A stretch of DNA of 64,000 bases, taken from positions 186,001 to 250,000 of the forward strand of contig JAHCMK010000002.1 of the NCBI GenBank assembly GCA_019192445.1. The letters are read 5' to 3'. Both the position numbers and the translations under genes were made by a program. The notes below the pieces were generated by a model that was given only the letters and a program-made list of their open reading frames with translations, did no database searches and was not told where the DNA came from. Of the stretch, positions 39,301 to 47,063 are shown piece after piece (the first letter of the stretch is position 1; every line of letters begins with the position of its first letter). The stretch is from Oceanococcus sp. HetDA_MAG_MS8 (GTDB lineage Bacteria; Pseudomonadota; Gammaproteobacteria; Nevskiales; Oceanococcaceae).

Positions 39301-40983
39301 CGCGCAGCGGGTCGCATGGCCAGGACCCGTAATTAGGTTCCGGGTCGCCGTACACGCGACGGCTTGGGCGGCGAATTCGGGCACGATGGCACCGCTATCC
39401 ACGATCTCCCGAGTGAATAAATACGCAGTGCCCATGAGGGCACCAATCTTGACTCCCCGCTCCACCAATGGCGCGGCCAAGGCGGCCACCATCTGTCCGC
39501 TCAGCGCATCAGAGATGCCCCCGGCAAAGAGCACCTCGACTTCGGCAGCCACAGCTGCGTCGGTGTCGGTGCAAAGCACCGCAATGGCCTGCTCCCACAA
39601 GGCAAAGCTGGCCAGCGGACCAATATGGCCTCCGCATTCACGGCCCTCAAAAATAAAGCGCCGGGCTCCTTGTTCTAAATACAGCTTGAGCAAGGCCGGC
39701 GAGGGAACATGCAGCCAGGCTGGCACACCCTTACTTTCGAAGCTCGCAGCCTGATCCGGCCGGCCGCCGGCAATTAAAGCCTGGCTGGGCGAGAAACGTT
39801 GTACAACCTCCAACTGCTCCTTACGCAGAGCCTCCGGAATAAACCCGAGCAGCCCCACACCCCAGGGCTTATCTCCCAGACGCTGCGTGGTCTCTTGCAG
39901 CATGGCCTCTACCTGTGGACCACGCATCAAAGCCAAGGCCAAAAAGGGCATGGCACCCGCTTCAGCCACAGCCTGAGCAAAGGCCGGCGAATCGGATACC
40001 CGCGTCATTGGGCCCTGCACCAGGGGGTACGTGGTGCCCTGGCTGCGCGCTAAAGGCGCTCCTTCGGCCAAGGCTTGCTGCTTTGCCGCTAGCTGCAACT
40101 GCTGCGGAACCGCCTGCTCGATACGGGCCAGCAGCTGAGCAATGCGGCCGTACTCCGCCGCCAAGCGCGCCGCAATGCCAATGCCCTGACCCACGGGCCA
40201 CACTTGATCGGCACCCCAGCCCTGCAGGGAACCTAGCTGCGCCACCATCTGCTCGGCGCTGAGCTCACCGCGATCTGCCTGAGATTCAAGGGCTTCCATG
40301 CGCTCCAGCGCCGGGGAGCGTGGCGGCGCGAAGCCCCGCCAACAAAGATCTAGCGCCTCACCGAGCAAGCGTGTCTCAGAGCCGTTCAAACGCCCAAGGG
40401 TTTGTGCAATGTCTGCGGGCAGGCCGAGTTCCGGAAACAACAGCAAGGCATCATCGAGGAAGGCCCCAGCTGCGTGGCCAGCGGCGCAGGCCGCAGCCGT
40501 CGCTGGACCCACTGCCCCACGCACCCAGCAGTTCTGCACCCCCTGCTGCTGCGCCTTTTGTAAAAGCACAAAACTGGTTTCCGCGGCCACCAGGCCGCCG
40601 CCCTCATGCCCAGTGAGTAGCAGGCCAGCAAAGCCCTGCACGCTGAGCTGTTCAGCGCTGCGCACTTCGGCCCAGCATTCCATGCCGGCCTGCTGGGGCG
40701 GAGTCACCGTCGCCGGCATATATAAACGCAGCTTGCGACCGTGATTGTGAGCCCAGGTCAACACTGTTGACACGCGTGGGTCTGCCGGATCGTCTGCGGC
40801 TACGCCGATATAGCCCTGCCCCTGCGCCAGATCTGGAAGCTGCGCCTGCAGCTGCTCAGCCGTGATAGGCGCCGCGCGCAGGTCCAGCACGGCTAAGCGC
40901 TGACGTTGGTTGAGGTCCAGCCAGACAGCTACCGACCCAGGCAATGGCGCCAACCAGGCACCGACTTGAAATTGCTCTTGCAT
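33331..40983 (-). CDS. PfaD/PfaA-like synthase: ER-KS-AT-4xACP-KR (truncated in KR by TAG)
   Basis: A 2,550-residue iterative type I synthase subunit. ATG at 40983 follows GGGAGG. Domains: a FMN enoyl-reductase / nitronate-monooxygenase-like (PfaD-type) N-terminal region in two parts, ~1-260 and ~320-640 (YPLVQGPMTRVSDSP, GRECGGHIGP, FAGGISDA); ketosynthase ~670-1115 with DAACGSS, EAHGTGTAVGD and GHTKCAAG; acyltransferase ~1225-1565 with GHSYGEF and AFHSPLM; four carrier domains ~1750-2130, each with LGI/VDSIKR; ketoreductase from ~2300, with nucleotide loop LGGARGIT at ~2397. The protein stops at TAG inside KR, shortly after TKLAPL; the same frame continues beyond with the KR active site and a DH. 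The layout is like PfaA with PfaD fused in front. Product: probably a long-chain or polyunsaturated acyl chain. Confidence 0.88.
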   Translation of the reverse strand: MQEQFQVGAWLAPLPGSVAVWLDLNQRQRLAVLDLRAAPITAEQLQAQLPDLAQGQGYIGVAADDPADPRVSTVLTWAHNHGRKLRLYMPATVTPPQQAGMECWAEVRSAEQLSVQGFAGLLLTGHEGGGLVAAETSFVLLQKAQQQGVQNCWVRGAVGPATAAACAAGHAAGAFLDDALLLFPELGLPADIAQTLGRLNGSETRLLGEALDLCWRGFAPPRSPALERMEALESQADRGELSAEQMVAQLGSLQGWGADQVWPVGQGIGIAARLAAEYGRIAQLLARIEQAVPQQLQLAAKQQALAEGAPLARSQGTTYPLVQGPMTRVSDSPAFAQAVAEAGAMPFLALALMRGPQVEAMLQETTQRLGDKPWGVGLLGFIPEALRKEQLEVVQRFSPSQALIAGGRPDQAASFESKGVPAWLHVPSPALLKLYLEQGARRFIFEGRECGGHIGPLASFALWEQAIAVLCTDTDAAVAAEVEVLFAGGISDALSGQMVAALAAPLVERGVKIGALMGTAYLFTREIVDSGAIVPEFAAQAVACTATRNLITGPGHATRCAATPFAEEFRRQRQNLAKDGLSAEALRDALEDLNMGRLRLASKGAERDDRGQLVERDVAAQRSDGMYMIGQVAMLRSEQVAIADLHAQVCASSSAALAQQYPAPVEPQPAAQPTADIAIVGINMILPGAPSKEDFWQKIVGLESCITEVPQERWDLNLYFDPDKSARDKIYSRWGGFLDDVVFEPTQYGIAPASMRSIDPLQLLSLESTARALADTGWKDQFDREHTSIILGAGGGVGELGLQYGVRAEIPRFVENPDEGVWDRLPEWTNESFAGVLLNVAAGRIANRLNFGGVNFVVDAACGSSLAAITLATQELSSGRANVAIAGGVDNVQGPYGFLCFAKTQALSPTGQPRTFDQSADGIVISEGVATVVMKRLADAQRDGDRIYAVIKGAAGSSDGKALGMTAPLPAGQKRALRRVYAQAGFGPQTLGYVEAHGTGTAVGDRAEAETITETLREHGAAPQSTAVGSAKTLVGHTKCAAGVVGLIKSTLALHHQVLPGHYGVSNPIAPFQPEDAPAYLLKQSRPWLARPGQPRRAAVSAFGFGGTNFHAALEEYPDPQAVVGGPDWPHELILLSADSSSALVKKLEALAQAVQDQSPLRLADVAASLAAQAKPQHPCLLALVSGSKSALREQLQAVLAHLQQGQALPGGAYLRQAAAQQAPKLAFLFPGQGAQAVDRGRAAALHLKPLRAALEQADQVLAEVLPRPLSSVLWPASAFSAEAQRAQQAQLTDTRYAQPALGALSLGFLNWFQSLGIQAAAVAGHSYGEFVALHAAGACDASSMLSLSAARGAAMASAAQQAPGAMAAILAPREEVEALLAEQPEAYLANHNSPEQVVITGTQQAVDAVLQAADKAGLRSSPLPVAGAFHSPLMQAAQAPLSAAIQAVQWSTPQLPVYANANGQPYPTEPQALADQLDAHLLGPVEFVAQLQAMQADGITHFVELGSKQILQGMVRKTLGAEVAVLSVDADQGGVSEALEVLAQLIVAGVPAQAQALFAGRARVCSRWEELMQALAPLPPKPTAYLLSGGAARPLRDPEYKTGKQPALTAAAKEAAVAKAQQNAPVAQPSLAAGPTPPTPAGISATPSTAPAPAQLPAAGLDPAAFAAYQQTMREFLALQERALSMALNQTAPAPVVPAHAPTSLPTPLATPAPSSAAPSSTPAAVPAASEPRPPTLATPPAAPAPVAVAAEPAALDAAALVLEVTADKTGYPADMLDVSADLEADLGIDSIKRVEIVGAIQKQLPADVAAAMQDDLERYTRAKTLTDLASAIQALIGEATSAPAPVVETAASPSPASPSVDIAALVLQITADKTGYPADMLDVHADLEADLGVDSIKRVEIVGALQKQLPSTTADAMQADLERYTRAKSLDELTARIQALTPQAAAPGPSLPVAASTAAPAADVDIPALVLEVTADKTGYPAEMLDAEADLEADLGIDSIKRVEIVGAIQKQLPAALAEAMQAELERYTRAKTLSALCTAIQALAPATVAPSQPAAQPASQALDVAALVVEVTADKTGYPADMLDTEADLEADLGIDSIKRVEIVGAIQKQLPADIAEAMQADLEQYTRAKTLGALTQAVNSLQGLQATSTTTAPPMAEQPASAASPVADAAAPAPTATTQSSVKAQVIPRQRPVQEALEPAPSVAPLGGRLLVIGADAALEEALVGQCADAAELDFQPAGSDYKALLAENWRAVLYLPALLAETQEAALALLEDWRQLASSLQPGPGRSLLVATRLGGSFARLEPGVAHPISGGLVGGMLCLAQELPELCCRVADFDGQDSQTLAKLLLKELQTRAAPVEVAYMGERRFAIHTQSASLNAPLDAQPQAGQVILALGGARGITLACLQDWVRRQPQTTLVLLGRSQPATPDMPSGTTAQIRQALIAQAQVSAEKRSPRELDAELRRIEAAHEVAAGIASLQSLGAQVEYHAMDARDAAAMEQLLAQVRSQHGAVHGVIHAAGVIEDKLLADKTADSFARVIQTKLAPL
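34545..35720 (-). repeat. Four tandem acyl-carrier-protein modules
   Basis: Four copies of about 100 codons each, spaced ~310 bases, encode VTADKTGYPADMLD...LGIDSIKRVEIVGAIQKQLP (one copy ITADKTG and LGVDS). All four keep the phosphopantetheine Ser. Copies are joined by Ala/Pro-rich linkers. DNA identity between copies is clearly high in the core. Tandem carrier domains are a hallmark of PUFA-type synthases, where they raise turnover. Confidence 0.92.
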
Positions 40984-41353
40984 TGCAGCCTCCCTGCCGC
41001 GGGCAAAAGTGGCGCTAGTCTTGCCCTGACCGTAGTCAGTTCAGGCTTGGCACCGATTACAAAACAATCGCAGACGGCAATTCCCATACTGGCAAGACAC
41101 TTCCATGACCACTGCAGCAAAGCCGTTCCACTTCGGGCTAACTCGTGCAAATGGCGCCAATGACGGCGTCGAGCAAAAACGGTTTATTCGTCCTTGGCCT
41201 TAGTATCCGGGCCCTCAGCAGAAAATCTGTCGACCGGCTCTCGGCAATTGCGTCGGTTTTTTCCTACAGCGATGTCGCCGTTTGACCAGTGGTTTGTCGG
41301 CCTATGCCCCGTACTCTATGTGAGAGGCTTTTTCTCAAGGATGGGAGCACACC
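40984..41353. other. Divergent intergenic region between the synthase operon and a lipoprotein gene
   Basis: About 370 bases with no supported gene. It must hold the promoter for the synthase genes (leftward; GGGAGG ribosome binding site just before 40983) and for the lipoprotein gene (rightward; GGGAG before 41354). I see no promoter boxes clear enough to place, and no operator palindrome that stands out. Confidence 0.5.
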
Positions 41354-42142
41354 ATGACGACTGCAACGATGCGCGGTTTGGCCGCGATTTTTTCTGTGTC
41401 TTTGTTATTGACGGCTTGCGGGGGCGATAACAATGACAATCCCAGCGCCGCTGACGACACCGTCACCGATGCCGCGGATACTCCAGATCAAGCAGCTGAG
41501 CCCACGCCTGCTCCCACACCGACACCACCCCCAGGCCAAGCGGGTCAGTTGAATTTAGGCCTGCCTACCGCTGGCAGCCCCGAAGTGACGGTCACAACCG
41601 GCCCAGGCTGCTTGCTGTGTAATGTCGAGACACCTGAAGCCGTCATCGATGGCAACACCGACAGCAGCGCACTAGCCGCGCTGAATGTAGCTCTACTCGG
41701 CGGGGGTCTGGATAGTGCCGTGAGCATCACGGTGGACCTGGGCACCAGTGTGGACCCAACAGTAGCGCTGCCCTTAGACCCTGAAGACGAGCTCAGTGCC
41801 ACTCTCAACCCGGACCAGCCAGGCTTCGTGATTTCTTTCCCAGATGTGCAGCTGGTATCACTCAGCGTGTTGCCCACAGTGACCATTGAAGCACTGAAAG
41901 ATGGTGAAGTGGTTGGTACACCCGGCTCTTATGGCTATGGCTTCTTCGAATTTCTTGCGCTGGGCATCGTCGGCTTCGACATCAACAATGCCCAGGTCTT
42001 CTTGAGCGTTGAAGGCGTGGACACCGACTATGACGCCCTGCGCATCTCCTTCAGCAGTGCGTTGATTGATCTACTCATCAACGTCAACGTGCATGAAGTT
42101 GGCATTCACGGCTTTACTGGCTCAATCGCGGGCGAGTTCTAA
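41354..42142 (+). CDS. Lipoprotein of unknown function with Pro/Thr linker
   Basis: A 262-residue exported lipoprotein. Signal peptide with lipobox LLTACGG, an acidic Asp/Ala-rich stretch, then a short repeat of Thr-Pro pairs (APTPTPPPG) as a flexible spacer, and a ~190-residue beta-rich domain. The domain contains VIDGNTDSSALAALN followed by SITVDLGTS, a pattern that resembles discoidin-like (carbohydrate-binding, F5/8-type) proteins, and a Cys pair CLLCN. The family call is weak. It is a single gene with a good ribosome binding site and its own terminator, and faces away from the synthase operon. Confidence 0.8.
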   Translation: MTTATMRGLAAIFSVSLLLTACGGDNNDNPSAADDTVTDAADTPDQAAEPTPAPTPTPPPGQAGQLNLGLPTAGSPEVTVTTGPGCLLCNVETPEAVIDGNTDSSALAALNVALLGGGLDSAVSITVDLGTSVDPTVALPLDPEDELSATLNPDQPGFVISFPDVQLVSLSVLPTVTIEALKDGEVVGTPGSYGYGFFEFLALGIVGFDINNAQVFLSVEGVDTDYDALRISFSSALIDLLINVNVHEVGIHGFTGSIAGEF

Positions 42143-42169
42143 AACCTGCCCTGACTTTGCACTTTGTTG

Positions 42170-42194
42170 AAGCGCCCTGCGGGGCGCTTTTTTG
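42170..42194 (+). terminator. Rho-independent terminator after the lipoprotein gene
   Basis: Stem AGCGCCC / GGGGCGCT with a short TGC loop, followed by six T. It lies 28 bases after the stop. Confidence 0.88.
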
Positions 42195-42332
42195 TGCACC
42201 GCACCCGAGCAGGTTGCCGCAGATAGCATGGAGTGACCGGCCCAACGGACTGCAAAATAACTTGCTAGGGCGACGAGAACCCCTAATGCCAGTGTAGGGG
42301 TTGAGGATCAATGCAAGCGTGCAATTCCTTGT

Positions 42333-43220
42333 TTACGCACTGGCAGAGCCGTAACCCAGCTCTGCAGCTAAAACCTGGACCTCGCGGCTAAGACGACGCT
42401 GAAGGCGCCAGGGCATGGGCTGATCCAAATCGGTTTCCGGCGCTTCCGCGCCGAAGCGCAACTCGTCCATCTCGCGCTGATCCCACCCGCCGGGAGCCTG
42501 CGATGGACCTCTATGCGCTACCCAGTCCGGATGCTCGGCAAGATGGCCGGGCGTTGGCTGTAAATGCCAATCTCGCGCCAGCTCCCGCAGCAGCTGCTGT
42601 GGGTCTCGAGCAAATGCGGTGTAGCTGATGTGACGATAGCGCGGCCCCAGGCGCTGCCCCAGTCGGGACAAATTGCGATGCATCTGGAACCAACCTAGCT
42701 GAGGGTCGAAGACGCCATCGGGGTGCAGGCAAAAATCCTGAAAACCGGCCGGCATGAACTCCCCGCGCTGCTGGGCTTGGTACAGTGCAGAACCATGCCA
42801 AAGCGGATGCCGACTAAGGTGTAGCACGCGCACCTGAGGCATGTGCAGCAGGCGCTGACCATAATCTGGTCGCCAACCCAAATGGGGGTCCGGGGAGATC
42901 TGCCAGTTTGCCCTGCAAAGCTGGCGAAGCAGGCTCGATACCGGTTGCTCGCCGCGTCGCCACAGGACCTGTTGCACCTGCTCTATGCCGGCATCAGTCT
43001 GGCCAGGGCCTAGGTATGCGAGGGCACGTAGCAAACCTTGGCCTAGGTGGCTCTGGGAGCGGCGATGCAAGGTACACAAATCGTCGATGTTGTCCGCCAT
43101 CCCCAAGGTCAGCTCGGGTAACACCAGCCCTCCGCCTAAGCGTCCCAGGGCGAGCGCCACACGCGCCAGCCCCCCTAGCGGAGGCCCAGCGACGATGATC
43201 AGTGGGGCTTCAGGCTGCAT
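42333..43220 (-). CDS. Degenerate sulfotransferase-like protein
   Basis: A 295-residue protein resembling the sulfotransferase superfamily. The first strand and loop LIIVAGPPLGGLARVALAL occupy the P-loop position but lack the usual Lys/Arg-Ser/Gly-Gly-Thr, and RVLHLSRHPLWHGSALY fits the 3'-phosphate-binding strand with RHP in place of RDP. ISYTAFARDPQQLLRELA fits the later conserved Y-E-D-L region. The changed P-loop makes PAPS use doubtful. Last gene of a four-gene minus-strand operon; its ATG overlaps the end of the propeller-like gene by 11 bases. Confidence 0.65.
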   Translation of the reverse strand: MQPEAPLIIVAGPPLGGLARVALALGRLGGGLVLPELTLGMADNIDDLCTLHRRSQSHLGQGLLRALAYLGPGQTDAGIEQVQQVLWRRGEQPVSSLLRQLCRANWQISPDPHLGWRPDYGQRLLHMPQVRVLHLSRHPLWHGSALYQAQQRGEFMPAGFQDFCLHPDGVFDPQLGWFQMHRNLSRLGQRLGPRYRHISYTAFARDPQQLLRELARDWHLQPTPGHLAEHPDWVAHRGPSQAPGGWDQREMDELRFGAEAPETDLDQPMPWRLQRRLSREVQVLAAELGYGSASA

Positions 43221-44712
43221 GTTGGCCGTGATAGATTTCTAAGCCCCCGCGGCCGTTGTGGACATAGCGCCAGTGCCCATCGCGCTCCACGGCCAACTCA
43301 GGGCCGTACACATTGGCAGTCCCCACAAATAGGCCATGTGGAGTTGATGCAAAATTCCGAATCCCCCAGTTGTACTTATTACCAAAACCGGAGCGGGTCA
43401 CCAACTCGAACTGCTCTCCATCACACGTCCGCCACAACGCGCAGCCGCCATACATGCGGTTGATCTCCGCGAAGCCCCAGCGGCGTAGAAGTGTGAGCAC
43501 ATCGCTAGGCCAGGCATGCATGGGCACATAAGGCAGGAGGTTCGCCCAGGAATAAGTCCCCACATACAGCCAGCCCTCATGCACGGTCATGCGCCAGATA
43601 TAACCGCAAAAGATGTTGTCGAAGCCTGCTAAGTAGCCGGAGAGTGGCACCTTGAGCCCATCCGGAGTATTGCGTGGCTGCCCGACGATCAGGTCCCAGC
43701 TGTCATCTGGCCAAACCCGCAGCACTTCCGAAGCGGCCGGCCCAATTCCGGCTCGTCGGTGGTAGCCACCGTTGACAATCGCCGTGCCGATATAGAGTGC
43801 GCCATTGAATTCGCACATGGATAAGGCGAGCTCATTGTGTTGCCCGCGCCAGGCGCCTCTGTGGAGCACACGTGTCCATCGGTAGGGCAAGGTATCTCCG
43901 CCATCGGTACGCCACAGCTCAAAACCCCGACTGGGGTTCACCGTGCCCGCATACAGCCGCTGGCCAAAGGTGCCCATTTCGAAGACGGTGACGTTAGCCG
44001 GGTCACCAAAGCCGTCCAAACTCGCCGGCGTCCACAGCCCCTTCGCAATATCGTCGGTCGCGTAGATGGTGGACTCGGAGCCCACACATTCCTGCGCCTG
44101 ACCATCCCCCTTGTTGGACCCTGTGGGGGTGGTGTGGATGCGCCCCCCGAAAGGCTGCAAGGTGCGAAAGGATCGTACCGAGTCATCCCAAGGCGGGCGC
44201 GGCGCCGGAGCGAAGTGCACCCCATCTTCGCTACGCAGAATATCCGGGGGGTCGGTGACGATGGGCGACCAGGTGGACACATACAAGCAGGGTGCGGAGT
44301 CGCTGGCGCCCTGGAAGACCGCCATGCCGCGATAGCTCAAGTAGCGCGGGGCCCAGCGCTTGTGCTTGCCCCAGACGAAAGGCGCCTTGTACGCGCACTC
44401 CCAAGTTTTGGTTTCCGGGGTATAGGCCCAAATTTCAGCTCGACGATCAAGGTCATGCGGCGTTGGTGGAGACTCCACCGGCCAGGGGCGGATATCGGGA
44501 CGGGGGTTATTTACGGCGATCGCCGCAAATGTGGAGCGCGTAGTCCCCACATACAGCCGCCCACGAAACCAGGCCATGCTATGCGCATAGTTATTGTGTG
44601 GATTGCCGAAGCCTGACTCGCTGATCAGCTTGAAATCATCTCGGCCCAAGCCTGGGCCTGGTGGCGCGCTGCCCGCTGCCGCCGATGCACAGCTAGCGTC
44701 TAGGGCAACCAT
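43210..44712 (-). CDS. Beta-propeller-like protein of unknown function
   Basis: A 500-residue protein with about seven repeats, each holding a LYVGT-type strand (RLYVGTTRS, CLYVSTWS, RLYAGTVNP, ALYIGTAIV, WLYVGTYSW, GLFVGTANV) and often a W-x-T or L-W-R-T strand. This suggests a seven-bladed propeller. SGFGN occurs near both ends (ISESGFGN and TRSGFGN), typical of propeller closure. No known domain name fits. The ATG at 44712 has GAGGTG upstream and overlaps the end of the HlyD-fusion gene by 13 bases; a GTG at 44718 is the alternative. No convincing signal peptide. Confidence 0.75.
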   Translation of the reverse strand: MVALDASCASAAAGSAPPGPGLGRDDFKLISESGFGNPHNNYAHSMAWFRGRLYVGTTRSTFAAIAVNNPRPDIRPWPVESPPTPHDLDRRAEIWAYTPETKTWECAYKAPFVWGKHKRWAPRYLSYRGMAVFQGASDSAPCLYVSTWSPIVTDPPDILRSEDGVHFAPAPRPPWDDSVRSFRTLQPFGGRIHTTPTGSNKGDGQAQECVGSESTIYATDDIAKGLWTPASLDGFGDPANVTVFEMGTFGQRLYAGTVNPSRGFELWRTDGGDTLPYRWTRVLHRGAWRGQHNELALSMCEFNGALYIGTAIVNGGYHRRAGIGPAASEVLRVWPDDSWDLIVGQPRNTPDGLKVPLSGYLAGFDNIFCGYIWRMTVHEGWLYVGTYSWANLLPYVPMHAWPSDVLTLLRRWGFAEINRMYGGCALWRTCDGEQFELVTRSGFGNKYNWGIRNFASTPHGLFVGTANVYGPELAVERDGHWRYVHNGRGGLEIYHGQHAA

Positions 44713-47063
44713 GACCACACCTCAACCATGGCAAAGCGCAGCAAAGCCCGCGTATAGGCCAGCAGCAGAGGCATAGTATCGCCGGTGATTTTGGCCTGGC
44801 CCGTCATATCGGCGCGGAGCAGGCCATGCTCATCATCCAGCGCAATACGTACGCGAATAACGCGCCCGTTTTCCCCGGATTCTGCCACCGGAGCGATTTC
44901 AACCACCTCCCCGGGAAAAGCCTGCTCGGGCAGCGCCCAGATTTTGATGCGTGCCGGTTGAGCCGCGCGTGCACTACCGGCGGCAAATTCGGGCAGCATC
45001 AATAAAGCTTCCAGCTGCCGAGTGTTGACGATCTGCGCCAGAGTGCTACCAGCTTCCACATGCCGACCCAACAAATAGGCCCAGTCCTCTCCAACCACAG
45101 TGCCCGCCAGAGGCGCGCGCAATTCAGATTGCGCACGTTCCGTTTCAAAATAGGCCAGCTCGGCACGCTGCGCGGCCAGTTCGCTTTCCAAAGCCACAAT
45201 GTCCTCATCCCGAGTCGGGCTGCGCACTAGCTCCAGATTGGCTTCCTCCTGGGCCAAGGTCTCGCGATCGACCTCGGCTTGGGCAACAGCGCGATCGCGC
45301 TCTTGAGTCGTGACGGCCCTGCGCCCCAATGCCGCTTCTGCACGACTGGCCTCCGCTTCACTAAACCGCACCCGTGCGCGAGCCGTCGCAACCCGCTGTT
45401 CGGCCAGAGCCACTTCCTCGGTGGTGGCGCCATTACGAGCGCGGTCGAGCTGGGCTTGCAGTCGGGCGACTTCCGACTCGGCACGGAGGATTTGCGCATC
45501 AATGGAGGCGGTGTCCAGGCGCAGCAGCAAGCTGCCAGCCTCAACCCAGTCGCCCTCGCGCACCAGTATTTCAGCGACGGTGCCACTCTGGCTCACGCTG
45601 ACATCTGCCTGCGTTTGTGGCTGCAATTTGACCCGTCCACCCGGCTCATAGGTATAGGGCCACAACGAGACCAAAGCCAACACTGCAAAGGTCGGCGCCC
45701 AGCGCTTCATCTGCGGCACACTTCCGTCTAGCCGTGGGCGCCAAGGAGCCCGGCCCAGGTTCTGTCGACGGTCTTTGTAGCGACGGTACAAACTGCCGAT
45801 GTAGATGGTCGTCATCGCCAACAGTAAGAACACGCCGGTTCCACCGAAGCGGCCCTCCAACCAACGCCCAGGAAAGATCAGAATTAAGCTGATCACGGTG
45901 ACCAAAAAGACCAGAACCAAGGCCCCATACACCATCAGAGGCCCGCGCTCCGGTGCTTGTCGGTTCCCCCACATGACCTTCAGCCCCAATAAGGACAAAA
46001 AGGCCTGTTCACGCAGGTCAGGCACTCCCATCCATTGCGAGAGCAAGTAATACCCATCCGTGCGGCCCAGAGGATTGGCACGCAGTAAGGTATTGGCCAG
46101 GCCAATCATGGCCGCTGTAATCAGTACAGCAGGCAGCATCGTGGTGCTCTGGCGCACTACGAACCAACCGGTGAGTGCGATCAAGAACAGCATCAAGCTG
46201 GCAACCAGGGGCGCCGCCACAATCCGCATACGGGCTTGTCTCTCAGCCAGTTCAGCCGGGCCTTCGGTATCGGTGACAAAGCGCGGAATCAGGCCAAAAG
46301 CCCAGACAATTCCGAAGCGTGGCCAGCTCCCGGTTTCTTTGAAACTCACCCAGGCCCGCGCCCATTGACTAATGAGGTTGGTCGCAACAAAGGAGGGCAA
46401 CCCCACCATGAGCAAGTTGTCCCAGGCCAACAGGCGCTGCACATCCGCCGCTGCCGCGCCCTGGTCACGCCATAAAGCCCACAGCAAGGCTATGGCTGCC
46501 AGCAGCAAGCCCCAAACCGCAAGGCCCCAACGGGTCGGCGCACCAAACAAAGCTCCCAACCATGCGCCCCACTTCGGCGATACCGGCACATCAATCTGTT
46601 CTGCGTCTATGCGCCCCCGCCAGACTGATCCGGCCAGCGGCCCTAAACTGGCGCGGCCTCCTAAGGACCCAGGTTCAGAGCCCGGCGGAAAGGCCTGCTC
46701 ATGCCCTCCTTCGTTAAGGCGCCGGCCCAAAGCCGCCTCTTCATCTGTTTGTGCCGGCACCGGCAAGGGCTCATCCGACCCTGGAAACAGTAGATCGTGA
46801 TCTGCCAACTCCTGGGTGAGTGCATCCAAATCCTGCAAACTCAGCTCCGGCTGCAAAGCCTGAGCTGCTGCGAGTCGCTCAGCCACACTACGCTCTCCAT
46901 TGAAGAGCTGAGCCAGCTGATGCTCTTCGGCGAGTAAGCGCAACACGGCTCCACTGCGTACCGAGACGACCCGTAGATATTTGCCATGCAGATCTTCGTG
47001 CGGCTCGGCGCTACCGCCCGCATAGCGCAGAAAGGGATGATTCAATGCGTGCTGTTCCGTCAT
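44700..47063 (-). CDS. M50-like membrane domain fused to HlyD-type adaptor
   Basis: A 787-residue membrane protein. N-terminal ~200 residues are soluble and contain a small domain like the PqqD-like heads of this family (HPFLRYAGGSAEPHEDLHGKYLRV). Next is a polytopic region like site-2-protease (M50) relatives, with the second metal-site motif GRTDGYYLLSQWMG. The first motif HExxH is replaced by NLISQWARAW, so it is not a protease. After ~residue 450 there is a membrane-fusion (HlyD) part: a barrel-sandwich half TVAEILVREGDWVEAG, a long coiled coil, then the second half SELRAPLAGTVVGEDW. ATG at 47063 overlaps the upstream TGA. Such fusions are thought to link to a TolC channel; cargo unknown. 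Confidence 0.82.
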   Translation of the reverse strand: MTEQHALNHPFLRYAGGSAEPHEDLHGKYLRVVSVRSGAVLRLLAEEHQLAQLFNGERSVAERLAAAQALQPELSLQDLDALTQELADHDLLFPGSDEPLPVPAQTDEEAALGRRLNEGGHEQAFPPGSEPGSLGGRASLGPLAGSVWRGRIDAEQIDVPVSPKWGAWLGALFGAPTRWGLAVWGLLLAAIALLWALWRDQGAAAADVQRLLAWDNLLMVGLPSFVATNLISQWARAWVSFKETGSWPRFGIVWAFGLIPRFVTDTEGPAELAERQARMRIVAAPLVASLMLFLIALTGWFVVRQSTTMLPAVLITAAMIGLANTLLRANPLGRTDGYYLLSQWMGVPDLREQAFLSLLGLKVMWGNRQAPERGPLMVYGALVLVFLVTVISLILIFPGRWLEGRFGGTGVFLLLAMTTIYIGSLYRRYKDRRQNLGRAPWRPRLDGSVPQMKRWAPTFAVLALVSLWPYTYEPGGRVKLQPQTQADVSVSQSGTVAEILVREGDWVEAGSLLLRLDTASIDAQILRAESEVARLQAQLDRARNGATTEEVALAEQRVATARARVRFSEAEASRAEAALGRRAVTTQERDRAVAQAEVDRETLAQEEANLELVRSPTRDEDIVALESELAAQRAELAYFETERAQSELRAPLAGTVVGEDWAYLLGRHVEAGSTLAQIVNTRQLEALLMLPEFAAGSARAAQPARIKIWALPEQAFPGEVVEIAPVAESGENGRVIRVRIALDDEHGLLRADMTGQAKITGDTMPLLLAYTRALLRFAMVEVWSWLP

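Noticed and set aside
43837-44616. 259-codon plus-strand frame inside the propeller gene
   Set aside because: Antisense shadow; the minus-strand frame has repeated LYVGT motifs and gene overlaps.
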